Below are positions 22,405 to 33,429 of a stretch of 64,000 nt of DNA, one piece after another. Every line of letters starts with the position of its first letter. The first letter of the stretch is position 1. Origin of the DNA: Branchinecta lynchi (lineage: Eukaryota; Arthropoda; Branchiopoda; Anostraca; Branchinectidae); assembly GCA_023053575.1 (NCBI GenBank), contig JAKZAP010000011.1, positions 5,456,001 to 5,520,000 on the forward strand, read 5' to 3'. Below the pieces are notes generated by a model, which saw only the letters and a list, made by a program, of their open reading frames with translations, was not told the origin of the DNA and did no database searches. The position numbers were made by a program, and so were the translations under genes.

Positions 22405-24390
22405 CCTTATGGCACTTGCCCTTTGGCCAAGTGCCATATAGAGATCGTAATTTCTGTCCGTCCGTCGGTCGTTCCGGGTTTTGTTAGTTCGGGCACTTTG
22501 ACATACGCTAGGACGATGAAACTTGGCAGGCACATCAGGGACCCGAAAAGATTAACTTCGAAATAGTCACTTCTCCGATCCGAACATCGTGGGGGGAGTG
22601 GATGGAGGGGAAATCTGGAAACTTGAGGCAGTTATAACTTTTCAGCGGAGGTTATCGGATGTAAATGAAACGTGGTATTTGGAATGTCTCAGACGACCCC
22701 CTTCAAATCCGAACAGGATCCGGAGACTTTAGGGAACCGGAGGGGAACTTGGGGAACCGGAGGGGGACTTGAGGGGAACCGGAAATCTTGGGAAACACTT
22801 GGAGTGGAGGTATCGGTATGAAACTTGGTGGGAAATAAAAGCACAAGTCCTAGATCATCACTGACATAGCCGGACTAGGTTCGGGCACTTTGGGGGGGGG
22901 GGGGCTGGGGAGAGGCGGTCCGGTACTGCCTGATGTACTAGGAAGATGAATGGATTCGGTGACTTTGAGGGGAGTTGGAGTGGGGAACCAGAAATCTTGG
23001 GAAACTCTTAGAATTGAGGGATCGAGTTGAAACTGGGTGGGAAGAACCGCAGGATTCGTGCACTGCGGGGGCAGTTGGAGGGAGGCCGGAATTCCGGCAA
23101 TCCCCCAAGTTCGATACTTCTGATGCACCAGGACGATGAAACTTGGCAGGCATGTCAGGGGCCCGAACAGACTGGCTTGAGAGTAGTCGTTTCTCCGATC
23201 CACCATCGTGGAGGGAGTGGAGGGATGGGGAATCCGGAATATAGTGGCTCGCATAACTTTGGAACTGGTGGTCGGATTTGAATGAAACTTGGCAAGTGGA
23301 AAGAGATATCGTCTCAGATGTCCCATTTCAGGTCCAGACCGGATCGGATACTTATGGAGGGGGAGGGTGGAGGGGGGCACCGGCCAATCCGGTGACGGAG
23401 AATAAGGATACTCCCGGATGTGTTAAAGACGATGAAACCTGGCAGGCATATTAATGACCCAACCAAATAGACTCAATCCCGACAAAAATGTCGTAGGAAA
23501 AGTTCCATTCCTGGATCCAACAGTTTTTCGTGGAGATGATGGAAGGCCGGAATCCGGAACTTACTGACTTCCGTGGGTTGTGAACAAGCACAAAACCAAA
23601 GTTCGGGAGTACGGAGTTAATGCGGCCTAGATATGTTACATGGCGTCCGAACCGGATTCGTCAACGGTAGGAGGAGGATGGAGCGGCCACGAGTGGGAAC
23701 CGGAAATTTGCAGATATGTATGTAGGTATGTATTTATATTCTTTATAACCCGTTACATTCAAACTGAACAAGAACGGAGTAAATGGAAGAAAAAGAAATA
23801 AAGAACAAAAAAGAGAAACAACAAAATGTATACTGCATCCATTGGACACAAAGTACTGGTAACCACATTCAATTCAGGCTTGATGGACGGAAAAATGAGA
23901 TGTCAGAGATGCGAAGTTTATGTGCCCGTGTCGTATTCGGCCACAGTGGGGGGAGTTGGGGAGGAGTCCCGGAATTTCTCTAGCTCACATAGTGGTCAAA
24001 CGAGTGGAACGATTTGATCAAGACTTGGAAGTAGTGAATTTTCCGAAAAATGCTCAGATTCGAGTGAAACTGGATAGGACTGGATAGAAGATACCTGTAC
24101 CCATGACCCATCTATGTGTCCGAACCATTGCAATTACGGCCGCGGTAGGTCGGGTTGGAGGAGGGGGAATAGTGTGGCACATCTACCGATCTAAACTTGT
24201 AAGGAAGAAAAGTCATATGCTAAAGATTGTTCGAGGCGATGCCCACGCTTGAGTGAAACTAGATATCCTGTTTCTAGGTCCGAATCTAGGGTGGTTGAAG
24301 GGGGTATTTTGTGACGTTCTGGTCTACTTTCAGAGCACCAGATACCGTAACAAGTGGCCTATGAGCTCGTACCTCTTGTTTTTTGTCACT
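22405..24390 (+). repeat. R2 repeat, long copy
   Basis: Starts with the R2 hairpin (TATGGCACTTGCCCTTTGGC then CAAGTGCCATATAG), GTCCGTCCGTCGGTC and TTAGTTCGGGC. Degenerate G-rich units with gatgaaacttgg follow, and it ends near 24375 with a decayed version of the CAAGTGCCATATGAGCT terminus. Confidence 0.78.
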
Positions 24391-24578
24391 TATGCCACTG
24401 GCATCGCTTTTATGCAATTTGAGTTTCACAGTTGTGTCATTAAATTGTACCTTACCTTCTCTGTTTGTTTTTTTCTTTTATATTAGTGTTAGTGTCACCA
24501 GTTCATTAAATAAATAAAAAGGCCTACTCAGTCTTATTAAATAAAATAAAAGTGCTTTGACTAGTATTATTTTTCTAG

Positions 24579-24653
24579 AATGCTACCGTGTACCCTGATA
24601 TGTCCACAAGGAAGCGCAAGTTATTTCCGAAGCGTCAGGATACATTTAGCGAC
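24579..24653 (+). CDS. Internal exon of unrecognised host gene (exon c)
   Basis: Acceptor TTTTCTAG and a strong donor GACgtaagt. It has 25 codons in phase 0 reading NATVYPDMSTRKRKLFPKRQ and then DTFSD, so it is short and basic. It joins exon b to the terminal exon. Small size lowers confidence on its own, but both splice sites and the phase agree with its neighbours. Confidence 0.65.
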
Positions 24654-24979
24654 GTAAGTCTATCCTTTTCCCTCGTAAGGTCATTCGTTGCATACCTGAG
24701 TTGGTACGGGTTAGGCGGGATTCTGAACCAGTGTATGTTTTTACTTGCTTTGACCAATCTATCGGTTTCCCCGGGAAAAGGTGACCGCACGCACGATTGC
24801 CTTTCTTAGACCCTAATTGCTGATTCCTGATGCCTATTGCACACGGCAGTTGTTGTTTTTTTTGCTGGACCCCGGTTGAATTGGATTTGGTGAGAAAAGA
24901 CGGCAATAGGAATTATAGCACACCTTTTGGCCCATGTACCTGCAGGTCAGCATAACTTGAACAAGAAATATAGAAATAT

Positions 24980-25115
24980 AGTCTACCAAATATTTGCACT
25001 CTTTGCAAGTTGCATGAAGAGGATTTGACCCACTTCCTCTTCGAGTGCCAAGTACTTTCGCATTTAAGGGCAGAATTTGTTCGAGATGGGTCGGTATCCT
25101 GAAATCTACGAACCC
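24980..25115 (+). pseudogene. LINE C-terminal zinc-knuckle remnant
   Basis: The + strand reads CTLCKLHEEDLTHFLFEC followed by about ten more residues to a stop. The CxxC-H-C pattern with an acidic residue and HFLFEC is the C-terminal knuckle of several APE-type LINE reverse transcriptases; compare CPMCGSLGEDILHLVGRC in LINE E. No RT motifs precede it, so it is a 3' fragment only. Confidence 0.6.
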
Positions 25116-25989
25116 CAACGTCATTGTAGAAGTATGCAAATATGTAGTTAGAGCGTTTACAATTATGACAAAAAATTTAGCTTAGTTTATGTAACAGTTT
25201 TAGTAACAGTTCTAACAGTCTATTTGTGTGGTTATACGCGTGTTTAACCTTGTATCGCCTGAATAAACAAATGTTACACGCTTTAGGTTTTTCTTATATG
25301 TTATAGGTTTTTTATGCCCGTAAGGAATCAAATGGGAATGAAAAATTTAAAAGTTTTTTTTTTTTTTTTTAAGTTTAATACCTGCTAAGAGCCAAGCTTT
25401 TCGGTCTTTTTTTAAAAAATAACAAATGATGAAAAAGTTCGTTCTGTGTTGTTTGCTATTTCTTTTTGAAAAGTGGTGTTACTTCGGACAATTAGGAAAG
25501 TTATGCAATACTGTTGGAATATAACGGTGCCCTAAACTTGCCGTTTGAGGGTGCAAAAGTAATTGAACAAAACGGGTTAAGGTTATAAATAAAAGTGTGA
25601 TTGTGTGGCTTTAATCTGACTTTATCTTTCTTAAATTGTTGTTTGCACTCACGGTTGTGCATCAGTGCTTATTCGGTTTTGAATTTGATCGCGTTCCTCG
25701 GCGCCGTGCAAAGTTGGGCGACGTTCAAAGAAGCATAGAAGCCTGCCTCTAGTGTACGCTAAATTTCCTTGATGAAACAAGACCAAAGGTTTCGATGGGA
25801 TCCCACAAATTCAATATTTGATCCAGACAATTGGGTCTTGTCTTCGCCAGATCCAGTCTTCGCCAGACTCCTTGAACATTTTTACTATTAAAATTCAAAA
25901 ACAGGTTAATCATCAGAGAAAAACGAGTTCAGGTACTGAATCAGCATGTGTGTTTACCCCTATAAGCCATCTCTGTTTTGACGAAAACT
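25116..25989. other. Intron sequence, nothing recognised
   Basis: AT-rich with a T run near 25352-25370; no gene or structured repeat recognised. Confidence 0.4.
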
Positions 25990-27045
25990 TCCTGCCACTT
26001 CTGCCAATTTCCCGGTTTCGGCCGAATTCCGGAACTACTTTTCCGGCGAAAAAAGAAAGCTCAAAAACGAACTCAGCGTATCTTCTTTCCCCAATATTGA
26101 ACATCTAATCAACTTCAAATAAAAATTTAACTTATAACAAATTTTCCGGCTCCAGCCAGATTCCCGTCGAACTATATGTTCGGGTAAAAAGTGATTGTCA
26201 TACACGGATTCATCATCTCTTTACCCCTAAATCGAATATCTAATCAACTACAAATAAAACTCTAACTTTTAACAATTTTCGGTTTTGGCGGGATTCCTGG
26301 CGAAGTACTTGTCTGGGTCGAAAATTGTTTTCACATAAGTCTTCAGCATGTCTTCTTACCCCTAAATCGAACATCTAATCAACTCCAAATAAAACTTTTA
26401 CTTTTAACAAACTTTCCGGTTTTGGCCGGATTCCGGGCGAACTACTTGTTCGGCGAGAAAATGGTTTTCACCATTGGGTTCAGCATGGCTTTCTACCCCT
26501 AAATCGAACATCTAATCAACTTCAAATAAGACTTTTACTTTTAACAGACTTTCCGGTTTTGGCCGGATTCTAGGCTAACTACTTGTCCGGCGATAAAACG
26601 GTTTTCACCATCGTGTTTAGCATGTCTTCTTACCCTTAAATCGAACATCTAATCAACTTCAAATAAAACTTTTATTTTTAACAAGCTTTCCGGCTTTGGC
26701 CGGATTCTGGGCGAACTACTTTTCCGATGACAAAATGGTTTTCACCATCGTGTTCAACATGTCTTCTTACCCCAAAATCGACTATCACATTATCTGTTTA
26801 AAAATATTTAATTTGCCCCTTAATCTAAAACCAACCCCTCCCCCACCCGTAAATGTAAAACTAAATAGCCCATCTACGAACTTGACCTTACTCTTGACCC
26901 AAAAAATCCTCACACCAAGTTTCATCAAAATATCTCATTCCCTTCGAGAGTTACAGTGCGCACAGACGGACGGACGGACAGACGGACAACTTTTGCGATG
27001 TCATAGGTATCCCTCCACTTACGTTTTGGGATCCCAAAAATATTG
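25990..27045 (-). repeat. R1 repeat, inverted copy with ~136-bp tandem units
   Basis: The reverse complement of the R1 layout. The CTACTTGTCCGGCG core repeats about every 136 bp (near 26036, 26172, 26305, 26441, 26579, 26714), followed by the unique R1 segment, GGACGGACGGACAGACGGAC, and the palindrome TTTTGGGATCCCAAAA at about 27027-27042. Confidence 0.8.
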
Positions 27046-27124
27046 AATTGAAGATATGAAATTAGCACTACTCATTATACTCCAGTCCAGTCTACACTGC
27101 AGTCAACCTGGTCAAGGAAGATTC

Positions 27125-27268
27125 TGATGTACAAAATTTCTACGTCCATTTCCCATCTTTCGACGGGGGGTTGAGGGATTGGAAGGGTGAAGTTTTGTGA
27201 CGTTTAATTTATATTCTGGTACCAACTACTCGAAAGAAGTGCCACATAAGCTCTTGCCTCTTGATCCT
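27125..27268 (+). repeat. R2 3'-end fragment
   Basis: Gives the R2 end signature: a G-rich segment, TTTTGTGACGTTT, TACCAACTACTCG and AAGTGCCACATAAGCTCTTG. Confidence 0.55.
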
Positions 27269-27581
27269 TTCGGGAAACTTCGTAAGTCAACGGGTCCGAT
27301 CTCATGGGTTTTGGACTGATTTTCTTTTGCTTGGGTCTCAGCATTCTTTTCCACTGTGAGGACAGTATAATATTATTGTACGTCCATCCGGTCCAACCTC
27401 CGAGTCCGAGAGCGGGAAGTCTGGAATGCGTCGACAAGCGCCAACAAGAAACTCACTGTTTTACAGGGCAAGTAATATTTAAAAAAAAAAAAAAAAAAAA
27501 AATCCTGAACCAATAATCGTTCAAAGATCATTTCTAGTAAGAGTGGTGCTTTAAGAAAAAAAATATTTATTTGGTTTCTAG

Positions 27582-27827
27582 GAGGAGTGTGCCGGTGCCA
27601 GCGAAACGGCTCTGCCAAGCAGCAAGAATGAGAACCAGTCTAAGACCTCAGCCCGTAGCATGTACGATTACCCCAATGCTGATCTTTTCGACTCTCCCCC
27701 GCGCGAGAAGACCGTCCGCAAGCCAATGAAGGGGTTCCGGATTATTGAGAAGAAGCGTGGGTTCGTTCCCCTTAACAGGAGCAAGAAGGATAAGAATTCC
27801 GATTTGTTCGATGAATTGACGAAGTGA
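27582..27827 (+). CDS. Terminal exon of unrecognised host gene (exon d)
   Basis: Acceptor TTTCTAG after a pyrimidine-rich run, then 81 codons and TGA. The sequence includes SMYDYPNADLFDSPPREK, PMKGFRIIEKKRGFVPLN and a final SDLFDELTK. Clean phase-0 joining and strong coding composition make this a real C-terminus. There is no membrane segment or known catalytic motif. The repeated LFD-type acidic/hydrophobic peptides and basic surroundings could be docking motifs in a disordered tail, but this is speculation. Upstream exons lie at 3725, 10022 and 24579, with the rest of the gene before the window. Confidence 0.8.
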   Translation, partial: EECAGASETALPSSKNENQSKTSARSMYDYPNADLFDSPPREKTVRKPMKGFRIIEKKRGFVPLNRSKKDKNSDLFDELTK

Positions 27828-27999
27828 ACGGGTTTTCTGTCGAAATTTTATTTTCGTTTCCGATATCGAGTTGTTTATAAGAGTTTAAGAGATTTTTCAT
27901 TATTCCAAGTTTCGTTCGATTTCCGTTTTAACTACTTTTGGAAAGATTTAGATACAGTTTTTGTACTTTCTTATTAAAAATATCCACCTATCCACTATC
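27828..27999 (+). other. 3' UTR of upstream host gene with poly(A) signal candidate
   Basis: ATTAAA at 27973-27978 lies about 146 nt after the stop and may serve as the polyadenylation signal. LINE D begins at most a few tens of bases later. Confidence 0.4.
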
Positions 28000-28046
28000 C
28001 ACCTAATAACAAACCTTTTGTCGGCTTCTTAAAGTTGACTGTAAGA

Positions 28047-29201
28047 ATGGCCACACTAAGGCACTATTTGAAACCGTTGGAGAGCTCATATAGTACCAAC
28101 AGACGACGGACGGACAAGATTTACGAAGTAATGTATTCAGTTTCCATTCAGCCGTCAAGGTGTGCGGACGTAGATTTGCATATTATCATTTTCCCCGGTG
28201 ATATGCAGGCGGGGAGCCGGGCGTTCGCCCAGTTTAAATATTACAAGCTATGGCCGTGCAAGATTACAAGGGTGATACTTGTTAAGGATGATGAAACCAA
28301 TTACGAAGTTTGCTGCTACGGGACGGAGGAGATAAAAATCGTGACGTCAGATAATATCTGGCCTTACGACGAGAAACGGGATGAGGCGCTGAAAGATGGC
28401 AGGAAAAATGTTCAGCGTGCAATAAGGCTGTGTACGGAGGATTCAGAAGGTTTACCTGGTGATTTATCCGAGTCTGTGAATTTGATGCAGGCTGAAATTG
28501 TAAACCTTCGTGATGGCATTGGAGACGAAATTCGGAAGAGAGTGGAAGATGAGTTTAGTAGACTAGGGAGTTCGTCAGGATCGCAACTGAAGACAGATTT
28601 TCTTGACACTGTTACCCAAGGTGTTTATGAGGCGATTGATCTCCAGTTCAAGTCCAAATTTGAACGTATTGAAAAAAACCTTACTGACTTGCGGTCCAAA
28701 ATCGTTCAAAATGGGGCGAAGCTCCAGAAACTTGAAACTAAGCTGGACGATATAAGTCAGTCCGCGCTTCTTAACAAGGTCATTGTGTCAGGCATAGACT
28801 CTTCTGCTCGGGATTTACCCCGTCTTGGTGAAAAAATACTAGATCGACTTAACATTGGAATGGGACTGAGTCTTGACAAATCTGTTATCAAAAGTGCAAA
28901 ACGTTTGGGAGCTGCTTCCGAAACTAAGACTCCGATTGAACTTACCTTTTTTGCTGAGGCATCTGCGGTCGAGATACTGCGCAGTCGCAAGAATCTGAAG
29001 GGTTCCCGAATCTATGTGAACGAGGCTTTGACCAAGGAAAGGCAAGAAATTTACAAGCTTGCGCGCAATAAATTTGATTCGAAAAATGTATGGACTTTGC
29101 GAGGTGTGATTTATGTCAAATGCGGTTCGCAAAACATTCCGTGTAGATCGATTTCTGACGTAATTCATATACGTAATGTGTCAAATGAGCCCGTGGCTTA
29201 A
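28047..29201 (+). CDS. LINE D ORF1 protein with predicted PWWP domain
   Basis: 384 residues from the first ATG; Met29 or Met53 are alternative starts. Residues ~55-110 read as a PWWP domain: GSRAFAQFKYYKLWPCKI (Trp69-Pro70 at the PWWP motif position), then EVCCYGTEEI (Tyr91-Gly92-Thr93, equivalent to the FFGT strand of HDGF/LEDGF-type domains) and NIWPYDE, followed by a basic helix. Residues ~142-235 are heptad-rich, a coiled coil. Residues ~241-384 (LLNKVIVSGID, AKRLGAASETKTPIEL, RIYVNEALTKERQEIYKLAR, WTLRGVIYVKCG) match the ORF1 C-terminal fold shared with Baculo_FP-like and L1 ORF1 proteins. The coiled coil and C-terminal part should bind RNA and trimerise. The PWWP assignment is by eye; its proposed role in reading chromatin or DNA is inference. 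Confidence 0.85.
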   Translation: MATLRHYLKPLESSYSTNRRRTDKIYEVMYSVSIQPSRCADVDLHIIIFPGDMQAGSRAFAQFKYYKLWPCKITRVILVKDDETNYEVCCYGTEEIKIVTSDNIWPYDEKRDEALKDGRKNVQRAIRLCTEDSEGLPGDLSESVNLMQAEIVNLRDGIGDEIRKRVEDEFSRLGSSSGSQLKTDFLDTVTQGVYEAIDLQFKSKFERIEKNLTDLRSKIVQNGAKLQKLETKLDDISQSALLNKVIVSGIDSSARDLPRLGEKILDRLNIGMGLSLDKSVIKSAKRLGAASETKTPIELTFFAEASAVEILRSRKNLKGSRIYVNEALTKERQEIYKLARNKFDSKNVWTLRGVIYVKCGSQNIPCRSISDVIHIRNVSNEPVA

Positions 29202-29240
29202 ATACAAAAAGTGGTGATTTTGTTTCGTTTTTCTTTCTTT

Positions 29241-32200
29241 ATGGATCGTTTTCAGTCTTTTCTTGATTCCCGTCTGAAACTGGATGTTATTCTAAATACA
29301 GCAACTGGCAGTGATAAAGATATGCCTTATGTGAAAAATCTACCCGAGTGTGAATTTTCTTCGGATGGCATTCTAACTGATAATTCTAACAAGTGTAAAT
29401 TTCCGATCCGATCGCTACATGTGAATGCGCAAGGGTTGCAAAGTGCATTCAATGAACTTAAGTTCTTGCTTACATCTAGTCCTAAGGACATTGTCGGAGT
29501 TTGCGAAACTTTTTTGTCTACTAATACACCTCTTACAATGTTAGATCTGCCTCGGATGAAGTGTATCTCACGTACAAGGTGTCAGAATATGAGAGGAGGG
29601 CAGATATTGTATATTCGTGATGACTGGTCTTTTAGAGTTCTTAGTGATTTTTCTGTTTTTGATGAAGGGTTATGTGAAACTATTTTTGTTGAAGTTAGCC
29701 CCATGGGCTGTAACCCATTTATTTTTGGGTCTGTATATAGACCTCCGTCTGGCAATCCTAAATTTTTTTTTGAAGTTTTTGAACCGCTGTTGAAAAACCT
29801 GGAAGCATCTAGGAAACCGGTCATAATCTCTGGTGATTTCAACTTTGATCTGTTGAATCTCGATGTTGGCAATAATAAGGATTTTCTAAGTATGATGTTG
29901 TGTTCTAGTCTTCTTCCAAGTATATCTCTGCCAACTCGAGTTACAGCTAATACAGCTACACTATTGGATAACATATTTTATTCTCCTGATTTAGTTCATG
30001 CAACAGAATCGTCAGTAATTTTGTCTGACATGTCAGATCATTTTCCGGTGAGTGTTCTTCTGGATTTGAAAAATAGTAATAAACAACTTCGTGATTCAAC
30101 AATGAATAATTCTAAAAAACGATATGAATGGATTGATTATAAAATCCTTCGGCAGTTGACTGAGGATCATGATTGGAGTTCGGTTTATGATTCAGATGAC
30201 GCTAATGCTGCATTTTCGAATTTTATTGATCAAATGATTCGACTGCGGGATAAGGCTTCCTCGACACGAGTTTTGCATGGAAAATTTGCGCAGAGATTTG
30301 ACCCGTGGATTTCAGAAGGTATTTTGGTATCACTAAAACATAAAAATAAAAAGTTTAAGAATTATTTAAAACTGCAGACACCTGAGTCTTTTGAAGAATA
30401 TAGAGTTTACAGGAATAAGCTAAATTCAATTATAAGACATGGGAAGAGAAAATTTTATAAAGATAAATTCTTGGAATATAAATCTGATATGAGAAAGACG
30501 TGGCAAATGATAAATGAAAAAATACGTCCTCATAGTCGTAAGAGTCTTAGTGTTGATTGCCTGGAAATAAATGGAAAAAAAATTACTGAGCCTAAAGATA
30601 TTTTAAACGCTTTTGGATATTATTTTAGTAATATTGGTTCTAGACTTGCATCGACTATGAGTACGCAGCTGAATTCCCCTTTTATTCCAGTTAATGGGCA
30701 ACATGCGGAAAGTTCGTTTACTTTTTCTGAGATTGCGCCTCAGGAGATAAAAAAAACTATTGTGAAGCTTAAACAGAGTTTTTCTGCGGATGAATTTGGT
30801 TTTTCAGCACAAATTGTTAAACACATAGCGTCGAGCATTTCACCTTTATTGGCACATATTTTCAATCTGTCACTTACACATGGGATTTTTCCTGAGCTAC
30901 TAAAAAAAGCAAATGTTATAGCATTACCTAAAGCAGGTAGTTCAATTGATCCTTCAGATTATAGAGGTATTTCTCTGCTTTCGGTTTTTAGTAAAATTTT
31001 GGAAAAAATTGCAAACAATCAATTACAAAAATACTTATTTGATAATAAGATTTTACACACTTCTCAATATGGTTTTATAAAGGGAAAGTCAACTGAACTG
31101 GCAATCCATGAGCTTTTATTGAATATAAATGATTCATTAGATGGTGGTCAACATGCTTTGGCGATTTTTCTTGATGTTGCCAAGGCGTTTGACACCGTAA
31201 ATCATTATTTGCTTCTTGCAAAACTTAAGTCTTACGGATTTTCAACACAAGCTGTTAATTTTTTTGCATCTTATCTTTCTGGGAGACGACTAGAATGTGT
31301 TGATAAATCCCGTGATCTTCGTTCAGATACTTTCCAGATTAACTACGGAGTACCTCAGGGCTCTGTCCTTGGGCCTATTCTATTTCTTCTTTTTATAAAT
31401 GATTTACCGGAAGTTTTGCCTCTTTGTAAAATTATAATGTTTGCTGATGATGTAGTAATTTTTTCTTCTCACCGGGACCTAGCAGTTCTTTTCCAGAACC
31501 TTGAAAGCACGTTACTAGCTGTATCTGATTGGTACTCAAGGAATTTACTAGCTCTTAACGAGAAAAAATGCCAATATATGTTATTTTCGCGTACTGGATC
31601 AGTCAGTTCAGATAGCTTCTCTCTTTTGTTAAATGGTCTTGAATTAAAAAGGGTTGAACCGTTTAAATACCTTGGTGTAATTTTAGATGAAAATTTGTCG
31701 TTTCATAAACATGTGAAAACACTATCGTTAAAAATTTCCCGAAATATTGGTATGCTATCACGTCTTCGTTATTTTTTTCCTAAAAATATTCTAAAATCAA
31801 TTTATTATTCTTTTGTCCACCCATATTTTCTTTATTGTATTTCTGTTTGGGCTTCTACCTTTTCATCTGTATTTAAACCTCTCCAAATACTCCAGAATAA
31901 AGCAATGAGGATTCTTTTTAATGTTGAATACAGATCTTCAGTTAGACACATGTATGGGACTTCAGGAATATATTCCTTGGATCAACTTCATACAATTTCT
32001 ATTTCTAATATTTGCCATGATTATCTATACAATAGTTTACCTTCAAATTTCTCTGGTATTTTTCCAACTAATTCCCAATTTCATAATTATCCAACCACTC
32101 ATCGTTCAGATTTTTCGTGCGAATTTCGCCCTACGTCAAGAGCGAGTTTCAGCATCCGTCACACTGGGCCAAAAATCTGGAACTCAATTCCAGTATCAGT

Positions 32201-32264
32201 GCGAGAATGTAGCAATAAGCGACAGTTTCTAAAATTACTGAAAAAAAAAATTTACGACGCGTAG
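29241..32264 (+). CDS. LINE D ORF2: endonuclease/reverse transcriptase
   Basis: 1007 residues from ATG 29241. All endonuclease signatures are present: Asn62 (LHVNAQGL), Glu89 (VCETFL), GSVYRPPSG, Asp199 and Asn201 (SGDFNF), and SDH at 265-267. The reverse transcriptase shows IALPKAGSS, DYRGISLLSVFSKILEK, SQYGFIKGKST, the FLDVAKAFDTVNH motif, YGVPQGSVLGP at 702-712, and FADD with Asp736-Asp737. The C-terminal region runs to KKKIYDA. No stop or frameshift is seen, so the enzyme could be functional. It nicks target DNA and primes reverse transcription from the nick. It is translated from the same RNA as ORF1, 39 nt downstream. Confidence 0.95.
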   Translation: MDRFQSFLDSRLKLDVILNTATGSDKDMPYVKNLPECEFSSDGILTDNSNKCKFPIRSLHVNAQGLQSAFNELKFLLTSSPKDIVGVCETFLSTNTPLTMLDLPRMKCISRTRCQNMRGGQILYIRDDWSFRVLSDFSVFDEGLCETIFVEVSPMGCNPFIFGSVYRPPSGNPKFFFEVFEPLLKNLEASRKPVIISGDFNFDLLNLDVGNNKDFLSMMLCSSLLPSISLPTRVTANTATLLDNIFYSPDLVHATESSVILSDMSDHFPVSVLLDLKNSNKQLRDSTMNNSKKRYEWIDYKILRQLTEDHDWSSVYDSDDANAAFSNFIDQMIRLRDKASSTRVLHGKFAQRFDPWISEGILVSLKHKNKKFKNYLKLQTPESFEEYRVYRNKLNSIIRHGKRKFYKDKFLEYKSDMRKTWQMINEKIRPHSRKSLSVDCLEINGKKITEPKDILNAFGYYFSNIGSRLASTMSTQLNSPFIPVNGQHAESSFTFSEIAPQEIKKTIVKLKQSFSADEFGFSAQIVKHIASSISPLLAHIFNLSLTHGIFPELLKKANVIALPKAGSSIDPSDYRGISLLSVFSKILEKIANNQLQKYLFDNKILHTSQYGFIKGKSTELAIHELLLNINDSLDGGQHALAIFLDVAKAFDTVNHYLLLAKLKSYGFSTQAVNFFASYLSGRRLECVDKSRDLRSDTFQINYGVPQGSVLGPILFLLFINDLPEVLPLCKIIMFADDVVIFSSHRDLAVLFQNLESTLLAVSDWYSRNLLALNEKKCQYMLFSRTGSVSSDSFSLLLNGLELKRVEPFKYLGVILDENLSFHKHVKTLSLKISRNIGMLSRLRYFFPKNILKSIYYSFVHPYFLYCISVWASTFSSVFKPLQILQNKAMRILFNVEYRSSVRHMYGTSGIYSLDQLHTISISNICHDYLYNSLPSNFSGIFPTNSQFHNYPTTHRSDFSCEFRPTSRASFSIRHTGPKIWNSIPVSVRECSNKRQFLKLLKKKIYDA

Positions 32265-32427
32265 TTGAGCAATTTCTTTTGTTTTTGTACTCTTTTTGTT
32301 GATGTCAAAATGTAGTTAGAAGACGGCTTTTTATTTTATTTTCGTTGTGCAACATTGTCAGTGCTAAAGTATGCCACCAGGCATGTGCACTGGTCCGTGA
32401 TTTTTATCTATGTTTGTTGTAATTAAA

Positions 32428-32450
32428 TACTACTACTACTACTACTACTT
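32428..32450 (+). repeat. (TAC)n tail of LINE D
   Basis: About seven TAC/ACT units directly after the element's 3' UTR. Confidence 0.8.
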
Positions 32451-33425
32451 AACCAACTTCTTGGGATTCCCAAAACTCACCTCAAACTTTGAAGCTATCC
32501 CCTCTGACCAGCATTTTCAGACAGTACGAGCTTAGAACGTCTAAGACTCAACAGCTAACAAGGACAAGCTTTCCATGGGTCCCAAAAGCGAACATTTACT
32601 GAACCATTTATCCAGAAAGGTTGGTTCTTGCGGACATGTTGTTTATCCGTGATGAATGCTTGTTATTATCAGTCAGTAGTAGCGAGGGGGTATGTACAAG
32701 GACCATGAACGTAGTCGACGCAAGCTAATGACTTGCGCCAAGAACAAATAAGCCAATAGAACCTCCGTATTTGGTCCCATGCATGATCAAAGCGATGACT
32801 CAAAGTGCTTTGCGACCAAAAGACTACCTATGAAACCACAGAGCTGTCTGGCGAAAAAAAGGGGGGTGGATAAAGTAACATACAAAGTACGCTTATTCTG
32901 AATTTACAGCAAACAAAAGTAGGCTAGTTTTCTAATTCCTGAAGTACTGCAATAATTAGATATAAAAGTTAAATAATGTATGCCAACTAGTAGAATCTAC
33001 CGTTAAATAGTAAAGAACAAGAGCTAAATAAATGCCACTTAAATTACCGAACTCGATAACTGGGATGAACCAAATAATGAATTCGTATTGCCGAAAATCT
33101 AACTAAAAAAATAAGTAACAGATCGGGAGGGTATAACATCCGAACTTCATAATGGAAGAAAATTCTTGTTAGAACCACCGAAAAGAGCCGAATGTGGCAA
33201 GTCTGGTAATAGATATAGACTAAACAAAAATCCGGTGAATTACCGAATTCGGTAAGGAATGAGACCAAATAACACGTTAAATCACCGAATTTCCGACGGG
33301 AAGTACCGAATGCAATGAAGTCGTTGCCGACTGAAAAAAAGTTGGATAACGGAAGTACCAAATTCGATAAAGAATGGAACAAATAAACAAGATAAATCAC
33401 CAAATTTGGAAATGTGGGGACAAAA
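32451..33425. other. Intergenic; weakly periodic ACCGAATT-type sequence
   Basis: No gene recognised. From 33040 to 33420 the motif taccgaa(ttcg) with aatgga/accaaataa recurs irregularly (33043, 33239, 33287, 33305, 33351), suggesting a decayed tandem repeat. An antisense open frame here has no family features. Confidence 0.4.
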
Positions 33426-33429
33426 GATT

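Larger units (their letters stand above)
28000..32450 (+). mobile_element. Non-LTR retrotransposon D, two intact ORFs
   Basis: ORF1 (28047-29201) and ORF2 (29241-32264) are both uninterrupted and separated by 39 nt. The 3' UTR of about 165 bp ends in a (TAC)n tail at 32428-32450, typical of CR1/L2/Jockey-type elements with short-repeat tails. The 5' limit is not resolved: I place it near 28000, just after the host 3' UTR. No target duplication was identified. Intact ORFs argue for recent insertion. Confidence 0.9.
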
